Assembly: GCF_030679875.1 (NCBI RefSeq)
Contig: NZ_JAUXSP010000021.1
Coordinates: 1 to 64,000, forward strand
Origin: Phenylobacterium sp.
GTDB lineage: Bacteria > Pseudomonadota > Alphaproteobacteria > Caulobacterales > Caulobacteraceae
Length of the DNA stretch: 64,000 nucleotides
Reading direction: 5' to 3'
A model generated the notes under the pieces. That model saw only the letters and a list, made by a program, of their open reading frames with translations. It searched no databases and was not told the DNA's origin. This document shows, one piece after another, positions 1 to 8,089 of the stretch. The stretch's first letter is position 1; each line of letters opens with the position of its first letter. The position numbers were made by a program, and so were the translations under genes.

Positions 1-70
1 ACGACGACGGCGCTCGGGCCCCGTCATCAACGTCATATGGGCCATGCTGCACAGCTATGAGCGCTCATAA
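1..70 (+). CDS. possible C-terminal end of a gene cut by the window edge
   Basis: Read from base 2, the sequence is open to a TAA at 68-70 and gives about 22 residues ending in INVIWAMLHSYERS. This looks like an ordinary helical C-terminus, but it is too short to assign to a family. The reading frame starting at base 1 closes at 58-60, so the frame chosen is only the better of two. The upstream part lies outside the window. Confidence 0.3.
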   Translation, partial: RRRRSGPVINVIWAMLHSYERS

Positions 71-386
71 GGTCTCCTTACGAGCGCAGCATCACGTCCA
101 GGCTACCCCTCAGCAAGGCGGCCGACGGCGGAGGGGTACGCATCTCCCGCCGTGCGCGGTGTTTTCAGTTGGGGCTGCGTTCGACTACGAGGCCGGCGTG
201 CAAAAGGCAGCACCGCGCTGGATGGGCCGAGCTGGCTTCGAGTGGTTGTACCGGTTGGCGCATGATCCCGTCAGACTCTGGCGCAGGTACTGCGTCGAGC
301 CATGGTTTATGGTTGCCCCCGCGTTGCGGGACATCATGCTGGCATACGCCTCAGGGAGACTCCTGAAGAAGCCGGTAGGCCGCCAA
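71..386. other. intergenic stretch without a supported gene
   Basis: These 316 bases hold no gene I can support. A long forward frame crosses the region but continues antisense through the SapC-domain gene and has no family resemblance. No clear hairpin or promoter stands out. Confidence 0.5.
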
Positions 387-1100
387 TCAGGCCGCGGCGA
401 CCGCGCACATTCTGTCAGCGAGCCGGCCCCAATTCAGGGTCGACTGAATCTGGCTGAAAATGGCGCTCAACCAGCCCCGCCGGCGGAGTTCGAGAAAACT
501 GTCGTCGCTGAGCCCCCGCAATCGTGCTTCATCGATCGTTAGGAAGCCGGACAAGGATACCTTCCCCCCGTCCGGCATGGCGATCGTGGCCGTTCGACCG
601 TCCAGTAAACCCAGCGCCCTTAGCCCCTCAACAAAGGGGATGGTCGCCCGCTCAGCAGCCTGAGCGGAGCGACAAAACTGCATAGCCGACTGTAGCAATT
701 CCGCGGGTTCTCCCTCGGCGAAGAGCGGCGCGCCGCCGCTAGGGAGCAGCACATCATCGGCTTCCTCAATACAGAGAGCGACCAGGTCGTCTTCCTGGCG
801 GAGGATAAAGGGATAGCGGCGCACATAGATCGGGACATAGGCCCCTTCGCGCCAACCGCCTTCGTCATCGACGAACAGATTCTCACCTTCGCGCAGCCCA
901 AGTATCGCTACAGGTCGGGCCGCCTCGCCCGCGGAAAAGGCGATGGGGTACCATTGGGCGGCAAGCGGGATTTCAGCCAGAGTCAGGGGCACGGCGTTTG
1001 TTGCCCTGGCGAAACCGAAATCCATCGGCGCACGAAGCTGAAGCGCGCCGTGGCGCTGCAGACTGATCGTGACCGGCTTGTCGTAGAACAGCGGCTTCAT
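387..1100 (-). CDS. SapC family protein
   Basis: A 237-residue protein of the SapC family (PF07277). It opens with the family hallmark MKPLFYDKPV followed by a HxxLxL-type stretch, and has the central VPIYVRRYPFI segment seen in these proteins. The family's molecular role is not established. In Caulobacterales such genes usually lie next to TonB receptors, tryptophan halogenases and cupin-like hydroxylases involved in glycan or peptide uptake, but those neighbours are not in this window. The ATG at 1100 is preferred over an upstream TTG because it matches the family start and has a GGGAGGGAG ribosome site upstream. It is divergent from the methyltransferase at 1233. Confidence 0.85.
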   Translation of the reverse strand: MKPLFYDKPVTISLQRHGALQLRAPMDFGFARATNAVPLTLAEIPLAAQWYPIAFSAGEAARPVAILGLREGENLFVDDEGGWREGAYVPIYVRRYPFILRQEDDLVALCIEEADDVLLPSGGAPLFAEGEPAELLQSAMQFCRSAQAAERATIPFVEGLRALGLLDGRTATIAMPDGGKVSLSGFLTIDEARLRGLSDDSFLELRRRGWLSAIFSQIQSTLNWGRLADRMCAVAAA

Positions 1101-1232
1101 GACGGTGATGGCTCCCTCCCCCAAGGAAACTGCTCCGAACCTTGACCAAGGACGAGCCCCTCCGTCGCATCCTGACGCGAAGCCGTCTATGTGCGAAGCG
1201 TCTGCGCCGCACCCTAATCTGGAAGCTTAACC

Positions 1233-1859
1233 ATGGCTGACCTGCCCCTGCCACTGCCCTTGGATGTCGATCAGATCAAAGGGTTCCTCGATCTAGAGGA
1301 AGGCGCAGCCCTGCAGCGTGCGGCGATCGAAGGGGCCAAGCGCGGCGCTTGCCTGGAAATCGGCGCCTATTGCGGCAAGTCGGCTATCTATATCGGCGTC
1401 GCCTGCCAGAGCGTCGGCGCCGTCCTGTTCTCCATCGATCATCACAGGGGATCGGAGGAGAACCAGCCCGGCTGGGAGTATCATGACTCCGACCTCTGGG
1501 ACGTGGCTGAAGGCGCCATGGACACCTTGCCCCATTTGCGCCGAAACCTGCGGGCTGCCGGCCTGGAAGAGACGGTGATCCCAATCGTTGGGCGCTCAGC
1601 TGCCGTTGCTGCGCGCTGGGGCGGAAACCTGGGCTTCCTGTTCATCGACGGCGGGCACACCATGGAGGCGGCGCTCGCTGACTACCGCGGATGGACACCA
1701 CACCTCGCGCCGGGCGGCTTGTTGGCCATCCATGACGTCTTCCCTGATCCGGCTGACGGCGGCAGGCCGCCATTCGAAATCTACCAGCGGGCCCTGGCTT
1801 CGGATCTCTTCGCCGAGGTCGAGGCGGTAAAGAGTCTGCGCGTCTTGCGTCGGATGTGA
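1233..1859 (+). CDS. class I SAM-dependent methyltransferase (Methyltransf_24 type)
   Basis: A 208-residue Rossmann-fold methyltransferase. The SAM-binding motif I is CLEIGAYCGKSAIYIG (about residues 35-50), followed by the acidic motif II in SIDHHRGSEEN. The post-motif LFIDGGHTMEAALADYRGWTPHL and the strand GGLLAIHDVF are typical of the Methyltransf_24 group, which often acts on sugars or small molecules. The substrate cannot be read from the sequence. The ATG at 1233 has a GGAAG ribosome site 7 bases upstream. It stands alone, divergent from the SapC-domain gene, with a VanZ-like gene downstream. Confidence 0.85.
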   Translation: MADLPLPLPLDVDQIKGFLDLEEGAALQRAAIEGAKRGACLEIGAYCGKSAIYIGVACQSVGAVLFSIDHHRGSEENQPGWEYHDSDLWDVAEGAMDTLPHLRRNLRAAGLEETVIPIVGRSAAVAARWGGNLGFLFIDGGHTMEAALADYRGWTPHLAPGGLLAIHDVFPDPADGGRPPFEIYQRALASDLFAEVEAVKSLRVLRRM

Positions 1860-2042
1860 TCCTACGCCAGCGATGCGCCGCCGCGACGGGGCGTGGAGGT
1901 CGGCGCCCCTGACCAGTTCTGAGCGACCATCTTGGGCGCGTCACTGGTCGAATTCTCGTCAGACGGGGGTAATAGGGCTCTGTTGGACGCCTTGGCGGAG
2001 AACCCAGGATTGTTGTTCACAAGCAGGGTGCTAAGGCGGCTC

Positions 2043-2441
2043 ATGCTTCAGCTTGCGTCGCGCGCCGCACTCATCATGTTTTTGGCTTGGGCGATCTCGA
2101 TTGTCTTCGAGCCAAACCACCACGCCGCGCGCCTTCAAATTGCAGGCGACACCCTCGAGCACGGGCTCATTGCGCTTGGTCTTGTCATGCTGGCCAGCGC
2201 GGCTCTGCCGAGAGTACAACTCTTGCTCATAGGCCTCATTGTCCTCGGCCTCGGGCTTGGCCTGGAGTTGCTTCAACTCGCTCAGCTCGTGCCGGGACGC
2301 TTCGAGGTCCGCGATATCTTGGCCAATCTTACGGGCGTGATCCTCGGCTTGCTCGCGGTGGGCATCGGGGAGGTGCGCGCAGATGAGGGCTACGAGCAGA
2401 GTAAACAGGCCCACGCGAAGACGAGCGCCCTGGAGGACTAG
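2043..2441 (+). CDS. VanZ-like family membrane protein
   Basis: A small integral membrane protein of about 132 residues with four predicted hydrophobic segments. The combination FEPNHHAARLQIAGDTLEHGLIALGLVML plus a later ELLQLAQLVPGRFEVRDILANLTGVILG is the VanZ pattern: a polar loop between helices and the conserved E-x-x-Q plus R-x-x-x-x-D-x-x-x-N signature. The family is named for teicoplanin resistance, but most members have unknown roles. The frame is open further upstream (TTG at 1932, GTG at 2028). I prefer ATG 2043 because it directly precedes the first membrane helix and follows an AAGGCGG ribosome site. It is convergent with the operon ending at 2456. Confidence 0.8.
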   Translation: MLQLASRAALIMFLAWAISIVFEPNHHAARLQIAGDTLEHGLIALGLVMLASAALPRVQLLLIGLIVLGLGLGLELLQLAQLVPGRFEVRDILANLTGVILGLLAVGIGEVRADEGYEQSKQAHAKTSALED

Positions 2442-2455
2442 CCCGTCCGACGTCC

Positions 2456-3517
2456 TCAGCCGTGGCGCACGAGGACCTGGGAGGCCGGCGTCAGGTCATA
2501 GACCGCGTCGTGGGCGAGGATCGCGGCGGCTTGCGTCCAGGTTGGCCGCTCCTCGGGCCAGATGATCGCCTCCTGGAATTGCCAGCCCATCCAGTAGACA
2601 CCGTCGGCGTCCCGGTGGGCGTCCTGCCAGGTCAGAAGCTCGACGGCCCGGACGGGCCGGTCCAGCGCAACCAGGGCCATCACCAGTTCGCAGGTTTCGG
2701 CCACCGTCACCCAGGGCTGGTCGGCGACGCAGCGGGAGCCGACGCCGGGCTCGACGAACCGGGTCCAGCCGGCGTCAAGTCGCTCCAGGGCGGCCGGACC
2801 GGCAAGCGCCCCGCCCAACATCGGATAGTACCAGTCCATGGCGAAGCCGGAGCGATCAGTCGTGCGGTCGAAGCGCTCTGGCCGGGTCCGCAGCGCATCG
2901 CCCAGGCGTGAGCGCCCCTCGACCCAGTGGGGTTGAGGCTCGCCCATGAGATCGGCGAGGCTCAAAGCGCACTCCAGGCTCTTGTAGATGGACCCACAAC
3001 CGGCCCGCACGGCGTCATCGGCGCTGGTCATGTGCGCCTCGGCGGACCAGGAGACATCGCCCGGCGGATGCTGCAGCGACAGGACGAAATCAATCGCGCC
3101 TCGCACCATCGGCCAGTAGGGCCGCACCATGGCCGCGTCCCCGGTCAGGATATAGCGGTGCCAGACAACGACCGCGCAGTAGGCCGCGAAATTGGTGTCG
3201 CGAAAGGCGGGCGGACGGACCCTGGCCATATGCAGACGGTCAGCCATGGGCAACATGTTGCCATACTCGCCCAGCCATCCGCCGTCAGCGCCCTGGCGCG
3301 CAGCCAGACAGTCGAGGCCGTCGCGGGCGGCGTCCCATTCCCCGGCGACGGCCAGAGCCATCACACATTCCCCGTGGTTCCACGGGTCCCAAGGTCCGGC
3401 CTCGAACCATGGGATCGCCCCATCGCCCTGCTGGGCCTCCAGCATGCACAGCACAGCGCCGGTTAGGGGGTCGCGCCGCCGCATCGGGGCTTTGCGTGTG
3501 GCCCGCGGAGCGCTCAT
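2456..3517 (-). CDS. alpha/alpha-toroid protein (prenyltransferase/six-hairpin glycosidase-like)
   Basis: A 353-residue soluble protein with repeated paired helices and motifs such as MLEAQQGDGAIPWF, QGADGGWLGEYGN and SGFAMDWYYPMLGGAL, spaced like the barrels of squalene-cyclase or six-hairpin glycosidase folds. Automatic pipelines usually name it prenyltransferase; I see no DDxxD or DxDD motif that would prove such chemistry. Its start overlaps the stop of the upstream methyltransferase by 4 bases, and a GT4 glycosyltransferase precedes that, so all three are translated from one message. This context favours a role in making or trimming a surface glycoconjugate. That role is inferred from neighbours only. 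Confidence 0.75.
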   Translation of the reverse strand: MSAPRATRKAPMRRRDPLTGAVLCMLEAQQGDGAIPWFEAGPWDPWNHGECVMALAVAGEWDAARDGLDCLAARQGADGGWLGEYGNMLPMADRLHMARVRPPAFRDTNFAAYCAVVVWHRYILTGDAAMVRPYWPMVRGAIDFVLSLQHPPGDVSWSAEAHMTSADDAVRAGCGSIYKSLECALSLADLMGEPQPHWVEGRSRLGDALRTRPERFDRTTDRSGFAMDWYYPMLGGALAGPAALERLDAGWTRFVEPGVGSRCVADQPWVTVAETCELVMALVALDRPVRAVELLTWQDAHRDADGVYWMGWQFQEAIIWPEERPTWTQAAAILAHDAVYDLTPASQVLVRHG

Positions 3518-4251
3518 GAGGGGCCCGTCGCCTGAGGGGCGGCCTTGCGGAAGTAGAAGGCGACGCTCTTGCCCATCAGTGGGGCGGCGATCGCCTCAAG
3601 GCCACGGGTCAAGGGGGGCTTCTCCATCAAATCCCACACCAGGAAACGGTGATAGGCCTTGATCAGCGGATGGTCGTCCTGTCGGTTCCAGAAGGCGCAC
3701 TTCAGCCACCAGTAGGGGCTGTGCAGGCCGTGCGCGTAGTGCTGACCGAGGAACCGGTAGCCCAGGCGCTCGATCTCTCGGCGCAGGCTGTCCTCCTGGA
3801 AGATACGGACATGTCCGCCCGGCTGGTCGGCGTAGCCACCCTCGCCTGGGGCAAGCTTCCAGCAAAGGGTTTCAGGCCAGGCTCGCGGGACCGTGGGCGC
3901 AAAAACGGCGCCCGGCTTCAGCACCCGACGGATTTCCGCCAGCGCCGCGGGATAATCGTCCAGATGCTCCAGCACCTCTGAGCAGATCACCGCATCGAAG
4001 GTTCCGTCCGCGAAAGGCAGCCGATAGGCGTCCCCCTTCAGAAAGGCGCAAGCTCCTGGGTTTTCCGGGGGCGGCAGCTGGAACACGCCAGCCATGGCCT
4101 TGCGCAGAGAGGCCTCGTCCATGTCGAGGCCGACGACGTTCACGCCATCCTCCAGATGGACCCCGTGGCAGTGGCGGCCCTCGCCGCATCCCAGATCAAG
4201 CACCCAGTCACCCGGACGCAGGCCCAGGCGGTTCATCTCAACAGTCAGCAC
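3514..4251 (-). CDS. class I SAM-dependent methyltransferase (Methyltransf_11 type)
   Basis: A 245-residue methyltransferase. Motif I is VLDLGCGEGRHCHG (residues about 19-32), motif II ends in VVGLDMDEASLRKA, and the DAVICSEVLEHLDDYPAALAEIRRVLKPGA block is the classic Methyltransf_11 motif IV-VI region. The protein resembles enzymes that act on sugars or lipids in glycan pathways. It is the middle gene of a tight operon: it overlaps the upstream glycosyltransferase by 7 bases and the downstream toroid-fold gene by 4. The acceptor is unknown. Confidence 0.85.
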   Translation of the reverse strand: MLTVEMNRLGLRPGDWVLDLGCGEGRHCHGVHLEDGVNVVGLDMDEASLRKAMAGVFQLPPPENPGACAFLKGDAYRLPFADGTFDAVICSEVLEHLDDYPAALAEIRRVLKPGAVFAPTVPRAWPETLCWKLAPGEGGYADQPGGHVRIFQEDSLRREIERLGYRFLGQHYAHGLHSPYWWLKCAFWNRQDDHPLIKAYHRFLVWDLMEKPPLTRGLEAIAAPLMGKSVAFYFRKAAPQATGPS

Positions 4252-5549
4252 GCCGCGATCACCGCATCTTCGAGCACTGCCTCATAGGCCGCACCTGCCC
4301 GGTCCCAGGAGAAGACCTCCCGGGCCCGTCGTCGGCTGGCTTCGCTTAGCGAGAGCCGCTTGGCCGGATTGTCCAGAAGCTGGGCGATCGCGGTCGCCAG
4401 GGCGCCGGAATCACCGCGGCGAACCACGATCCCCGCCTCGCCCACCACCTCGGGCAGGGCCCCGCCGTCAGTGACGATCACCGGCGCGGCGCAGCTCATC
4501 GCTTCGGCGGCGGGCAGGCCAAAGCCTTCATAGAGGGACGGGGTCACACAGATGGTCGCCCGGGCGTACTGCTCGGCCATCTCTTCTCCGCTCAGGTCGC
4601 TGATGAAGCTGATGCGATCAGCAATCCCGAGGCTGTTGATCAGCTTGCCCGTCGGACCGTCCGGCTTCAGCTTGCCGATCACCACGAGCTCCAGGTCCGA
4701 ATAGGCGGCCAGCAGATCGGCATAGGCCTGGATCAGAATGCCCAGGCCCTTGAGCGGCACATCGGCGCTGGCGGTGGTCAGGATGCGCCGCTCCCGCCGG
4801 CGCAGATCCGGCTGCGGGCGAAACACCGTTTGGTCAACACCCAGGGGTATTGCGGTCATCCGTTCGGGGGAGACCTTCAGATAGGCGGCCACATCGGCGC
4901 CCGCGCTCTTCGACACCACGATGACCCGGTCGAGCCGCGGCGCCACATGCTCCTGCATAGACAAGAAGCTGTACCAGCGGCGAATCAGCCAGCGCACCTT
5001 GGCCTCGGGCTCGGCGTCCAGCGCCAGTTCCAGGTCGCGGCGGATGGGGTGATGGATGACGCCGACCACCGGCAGGCCCGCCCGCTTGATGTCCAGCAGA
5101 CCATAGCCGAGGGACTGGTTGTCGATGACCACATCATAGTCGGCCGCATGGGCGCGCAGATAGCGGGCTGCGCGACGGCCGAAGGTGTAGGGCTCCATGA
5201 ACTTGCCCGTCAGATGCCCGAAATACTCGGCCAGGTCCGTCCAGCTGATCAGATGCCGTAGGCGAAGCGAGAGATGTCCGTTGTGGGGCTGCGCATAGAG
5301 GTCAAGCGAAGGGATCTTCACCAGACCGATTCCCGTCGCCAGGTCGGGGTAGGGCGGCCCCGACAGCACATCGACCTTGTGACCGCGGGCGGCCAGGGCC
5401 CGGGCGGCCTGGGCCAGATAGACGCCTTGACCGCCGACCCGGGGATCGGAGCGATAGGAGAGAAAGGCGATCCGCAGGGGGCCGCCGACGCGCCGACGGT
5501 CGGCAAGGTGGGCGCGGTCGGTATCTTTAACCAGGGGTGTCTCGAGCAT
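4245..5549 (-). CDS. glycosyltransferase family 4 (GT-B)
   Basis: A 434-residue GT-B fold glycosyltransferase. The N-terminal domain carries RIAFLSYRSDPRVGGQGVYL, the donor-side glycine-rich loop of GT4 enzymes. The C-terminal domain has VTPSLYEGFGLPAAEAM, the EX7E nucleotide-sugar binding motif, followed by CAAPVIVTDGGALPEVVGEAG. No signal peptide or membrane segment is present, so it acts in the cytoplasm or on the inner membrane face. It is the first gene of a three-gene operon with a methyltransferase and a toroid-fold protein. Donor and acceptor sugars cannot be inferred. Confidence 0.88.
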   Translation of the reverse strand: MLETPLVKDTDRAHLADRRRVGGPLRIAFLSYRSDPRVGGQGVYLAQAARALAARGHKVDVLSGPPYPDLATGIGLVKIPSLDLYAQPHNGHLSLRLRHLISWTDLAEYFGHLTGKFMEPYTFGRRAARYLRAHAADYDVVIDNQSLGYGLLDIKRAGLPVVGVIHHPIRRDLELALDAEPEAKVRWLIRRWYSFLSMQEHVAPRLDRVIVVSKSAGADVAAYLKVSPERMTAIPLGVDQTVFRPQPDLRRRERRILTTASADVPLKGLGILIQAYADLLAAYSDLELVVIGKLKPDGPTGKLINSLGIADRISFISDLSGEEMAEQYARATICVTPSLYEGFGLPAAEAMSCAAPVIVTDGGALPEVVGEAGIVVRRGDSGALATAIAQLLDNPAKRLSLSEASRRRAREVFSWDRAGAAYEAVLEDAVIAAC

Positions 5550-5921
5550 GGCCTCGGGGTCTACAACTTGAATGCGCGAGAACCTAGACGAACCTCGCCT
5601 TTCCCTTCGGTCAGGGGGCGACAGGCGTCAAAGTCGGGCGCCGTTCAGCCTCATGCAGGCTCTACGCGCCCTGTTTCAGGCATGTGTCCGAATGTGTCCA
5701 CGGATCGACCGACACCATCAGAGATTGCAGCCCACGCTTGGGTGTTGAGCGCAGAACGTTCGCCTATTAGGCGAATTTCTTGTCGCCAGCCTCTTGCCTG
5801 ACGGCGGCCTTGTTCCCAGTGCTCGGGACCCATTTCAGAATGGCGCATTCCGGACGACTTACGTGGGTTAATACTGTCTGCTCGACACCTTCGCCACGAT
5901 CGCGCTGAAGTTCCGGGCCGA
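5550..5921. other. intergenic stretch with a perfect inverted repeat at 5759-5775
   Basis: These 372 bases hold no supported gene. The notable element is TTCGCCTATTAGGCGAA at 5759-5775, a perfect inverted repeat with 8-base arms around one T. It can also be drawn as a 6-bp stem with a 5-base loop followed by TTTCTT, as in a weak terminator for the forward strand. Its position 210 bases upstream of the glycosyltransferase operon also allows an operator role. The two cannot be told apart here. Confidence 0.45.
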
Positions 5922-6332
5922 ATGGACCCTGGGCTGGACCTCAACTCGCAGTCGGTGGCAGCCCGGGTCGGAGGCTCTAGCCGGCCTCTGATGCTCCACC
6001 TCGCCATTTCGCGCCAGACTGTGGTCATCACCAGCCGGGAGGCCGACGAATCCCGCCTGCCTGTCGGCGCCCTGGAAGAGGCCCGCCGGGTGATGGAGGG
6101 CCAGGAATTCTATGACGGCGGTCAGATCCGTCGCCATGCGTCAGGCGCCTGCGCCCGCAGCCTCTATGGACTGTCGGCCGAGGAGATCGCTGGCTGGCTG
6201 GCCCTCTTTGAACGTCACGGTCTGGACGGCCTGGAGACCACCCGGGCCCAGACCTACCGCCAAGGCCGGGCACGGCCGGCTCTCCCCCCGAACCAAGGCC
6301 GCGCCCAGCCCGTGGAGATCTCCGCCGGATAG
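5922..6332 (+). CDS. hypothetical protein, faintly helix-turn-helix-like
   Basis: A 136-residue frame whose middle part (5990-6280) has the strong third-position GC bias of real genes in this genome. Residues around LSAEEIAGWLALFERHGLDGLETT faintly resemble the helix-turn-helix and spacer of IS630-type transposases (pattern W-x-x-x-F-x-x-x-G-L-x-G-L). The C-terminus is rich in arginine and proline and looks decayed. No ribosome site clearly fixes the start. It could be an intact small protein or the remnant of a transposase or regulator. Confidence 0.35.
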   Translation: MDPGLDLNSQSVAARVGGSSRPLMLHLAISRQTVVITSREADESRLPVGALEEARRVMEGQEFYDGGQIRRHASGACARSLYGLSAEEIAGWLALFERHGLDGLETTRAQTYRQGRARPALPPNQGRAQPVEISAG

Positions 6333-6378
6333 AGGCCGGGGAGCAGGACGACCCATACGGCCTGCGCGCATGTCCGCC

Positions 6379-7173
6379 CTAGGCGGGGATCTCCACGACC
6401 TGCACCTGGGTGATGCCAGCCTCCGCCAGGACAGCGATCAGTTCGGTGAGGGTGGCCTCGACCTCATTGGGGTCACGCCCCCGGATGACCAGGTTTGAAC
6501 CGAACCCGTCAGCCCCATAGAAGGGGTAGCTGCCGAGCGACAGGGCCGGATGGGCCTTGGCGAGGATCTCCAGCGGGGCGGCTATGGCGCCTTCGCCAGA
6601 CCCGTCGACCCGCAAGGTGCGCGAGACAACCACCGCTCCGCCCTTCAGTTTCGGCCCCACATCCTGCAGCATCCCGCGCATGATCTGCGGCACCCCGGCC
6701 AGCACGAAAACATTGCCGATGGAGAAGCCCGGCGGGCCCTGGACGGGGTTGTTGACCAGTTCGCCGCCCACCGGCACCCGGGCCATACGCCGGCGCGCCG
6801 CATTGATCTCCACGCCCCAGCGAGCGGTCATCATGGCCAGGATGTCGGGGTGCTCATAGAGCTCGACGCCAAAGGCGGCGGCTACGGCGTCGGCGGTGAT
6901 GTCGTCGTGGGTCGGGCCGATGCCGCCAGTGGTGATCACGTAGTCATATCGGGTGCGCAGCGCATTCAGCGCCGCAATGATCTCACCCTGCACATCAGAG
7001 ACGGTGCGCGCCTCGGCCAGCTCAACCCCGAAGGCGCCAAGGTACTTGGCGATATCACCGAGGTTGGTGTCCCGGGTGCGCCCCGACAGGATCTCGTCGC
7101 CAATGATCAGCACAGCAGCCGTGACACGGCCGTGGGTGAAAGGGTCGGTCTGCGCGTCGAGTTCGGTTGTCAT
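6379..7173 (-). CDS. CinA-type molybdopterin-binding (MoCF) domain protein
   Basis: A 264-residue competence/damage-inducible protein A family member with only the N-terminal MoaB/Mog-like domain. The start VTAAVLIIGDEILSGRTRDTN and the segment DYVITTGGIGPTHDDITADAVAAAFG are the diagnostic motifs. The C-terminal nicotinamide-nucleotide amidase domain of full-length CinA is absent, as is usual for this shorter alphaproteobacterial form. Its exact role is unsettled; it may bind nucleotides rather than molybdopterin. It marks the left chromosomal border of the T4SS island. The ATG at 7173 fits the family start. Confidence 0.9.
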   Translation of the reverse strand: MTTELDAQTDPFTHGRVTAAVLIIGDEILSGRTRDTNLGDIAKYLGAFGVELAEARTVSDVQGEIIAALNALRTRYDYVITTGGIGPTHDDITADAVAAAFGVELYEHPDILAMMTARWGVEINAARRRMARVPVGGELVNNPVQGPPGFSIGNVFVLAGVPQIMRGMLQDVGPKLKGGAVVVSRTLRVDGSGEGAIAAPLEILAKAHPALSLGSYPFYGADGFGSNLVIRGRDPNEVEATLTELIAVLAEAGITQVQVVEIPA

Positions 7174-7313
7174 GTTCTGCTCACCATGGGCTGCCCGATG
7201 AGTACCTTAGCGCCATAGCCACGCAAGGGGCGCTCGCCAGCCGTCGCGTTGGCTCGGCGGCTAAACTGAACTTTTGCGGACATCGCAGGACAGGGCAGCT
7301 GCGGCGCGGCAAC

Positions 7314-7327
7314 CCGTAGGATTACGG
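7314..7327. promoter_or_regulatory. near-palindrome CCGTAGGATTACGG upstream of virB2
   Basis: Arms CCGTA/TACGG flank a 4-base centre. It lies 50 bases upstream of the virB2 start. Similar elements occur at 19911-19924 (upstream of the MobC gene), 23818-23831 (upstream of the MNT-HEPN gene) and more loosely at 35086-35099. It is a candidate operator; no binding protein is known. Confidence 0.4.
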
Positions 7328-7376
7328 ATCTGCGCGCCCGAGAAGCGCTGGCAGGCTGCAGATCATGGAGGCCCCC

Positions 7377-7748
7377 ATGATCAGATCTGCACCAAAGCCC
7401 CGCCGTACCCATCGCCCCCTTGCCGCCGTCAAGCCCGCGCCGGGGTTGGGTCGTAGGGCGACCCGGCGCGTGGCGACCGTCGTGCTGCTGGCCAGCCTCA
7501 TCGCAGCGGGGCCGGCCCTGGCGCAGAGCTCAGGGGTTGGGGGGCAGATCGGCGGGTTTATCCAGAACATCGTCGATCTCCTTAACAGCAGCGTCATTCG
7601 GGGTCTGGCGACCATCGCGGTGATCCTCACGGGGATTGTTTGGATGTTCGGGCACATCGACATGCGCCGAGCCGGCACGGTTGTGGTCGGAATCATTGTG
7701 ATTTTCAGCGCCGCTGCGATCGTCGATCTCATCGTTGGAGCCGGCTGA
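7377..7748 (+). CDS. virB2: VirB2-like T4SS major pilin
   Basis: A 123-residue TrbC/VirB2 family pilin precursor. It has a long N-terminal leader with a hydrophobic segment ending at AGPALAQ, a likely signal peptidase site. Two membrane helices follow (about IQNIVDLLNSSVIRGLATIAVILTGIVWMF and AGTVVVGIIVIFSAAAIVDLIVGAG) joined by a short basic loop, the usual pilin topology. I choose ATG 7377 over 7365 because GGAGG lies exactly 5 bases before it. It opens the virB operon; virB3 follows 2 bases after the stop. Confidence 0.88.
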   Translation: MIRSAPKPRRTHRPLAAVKPAPGLGRRATRRVATVVLLASLIAAGPALAQSSGVGGQIGGFIQNIVDLLNSSVIRGLATIAVILTGIVWMFGHIDMRRAGTVVVGIIVIFSAAAIVDLIVGAG

Positions 7749-7750
7749 CG

Positions 7751-8089
7751 ATGCCGCCGCATGGTCGCTTGCGGGATGAGCCGCTCTTTTTGGCCTGCAC
7801 CCGGCCAGCCATGGTTGCGGGCGCGCCGATGGAAGCGATCGGCGCAAACCTCATCCTTACCTGCGCAGTCTTCCTCATAGCGAACTCGCCCGGCTGGCTG
7901 CTGATCGCCCCAGCAATTCATGCGGTCGCACGCGAGGTTTGCCGCCATGACCCCTTCGCCTTTCGCCTGCTCTGGCTATTCCTGCAAAGCCAAGCGCGGC
8001 TTTGTGAGCACGCAGGTTGGGGCGGCGCGAGCGTAGGGCCAGCCCCCGTCTTTAGCCGCCGCAGTCTCGAGCAGGCCCTCCGTGGCTAG
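7751..8089 (+). CDS. virB3: VirB3-like T4SS inner-membrane protein
   Basis: A 112-residue protein with the VirB3 hallmark LRDEPLFLACTRPAMVAGAPM at its N-terminus, then one or two hydrophobic segments (ANLILTCAVFLIANSPGWLLIAPAIHAVA) and the DPFAFRLLWLFLQ motif. VirB3 partners with the VirB4 ATPase at the inner membrane in pilus and channel assembly. The ATG is 2 bases after the virB2 stop and the 3' end overlaps the GTG start of virB4 by 8 bases, so translation is coupled. Confidence 0.88.
   Translation: MPPHGRLRDEPLFLACTRPAMVAGAPMEAIGANLILTCAVFLIANSPGWLLIAPAIHAVAREVCRHDPFAFRLLWLFLQSQARLCEHAGWGGASVGPAPVFSRRSLEQALRG

Noticed and set aside
57..542. 161-residue forward frame at the window start
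   Set aside because: It runs antisense to the SapC-domain gene, has no family resemblance and is Pro/Arg-rich like a shadow frame.
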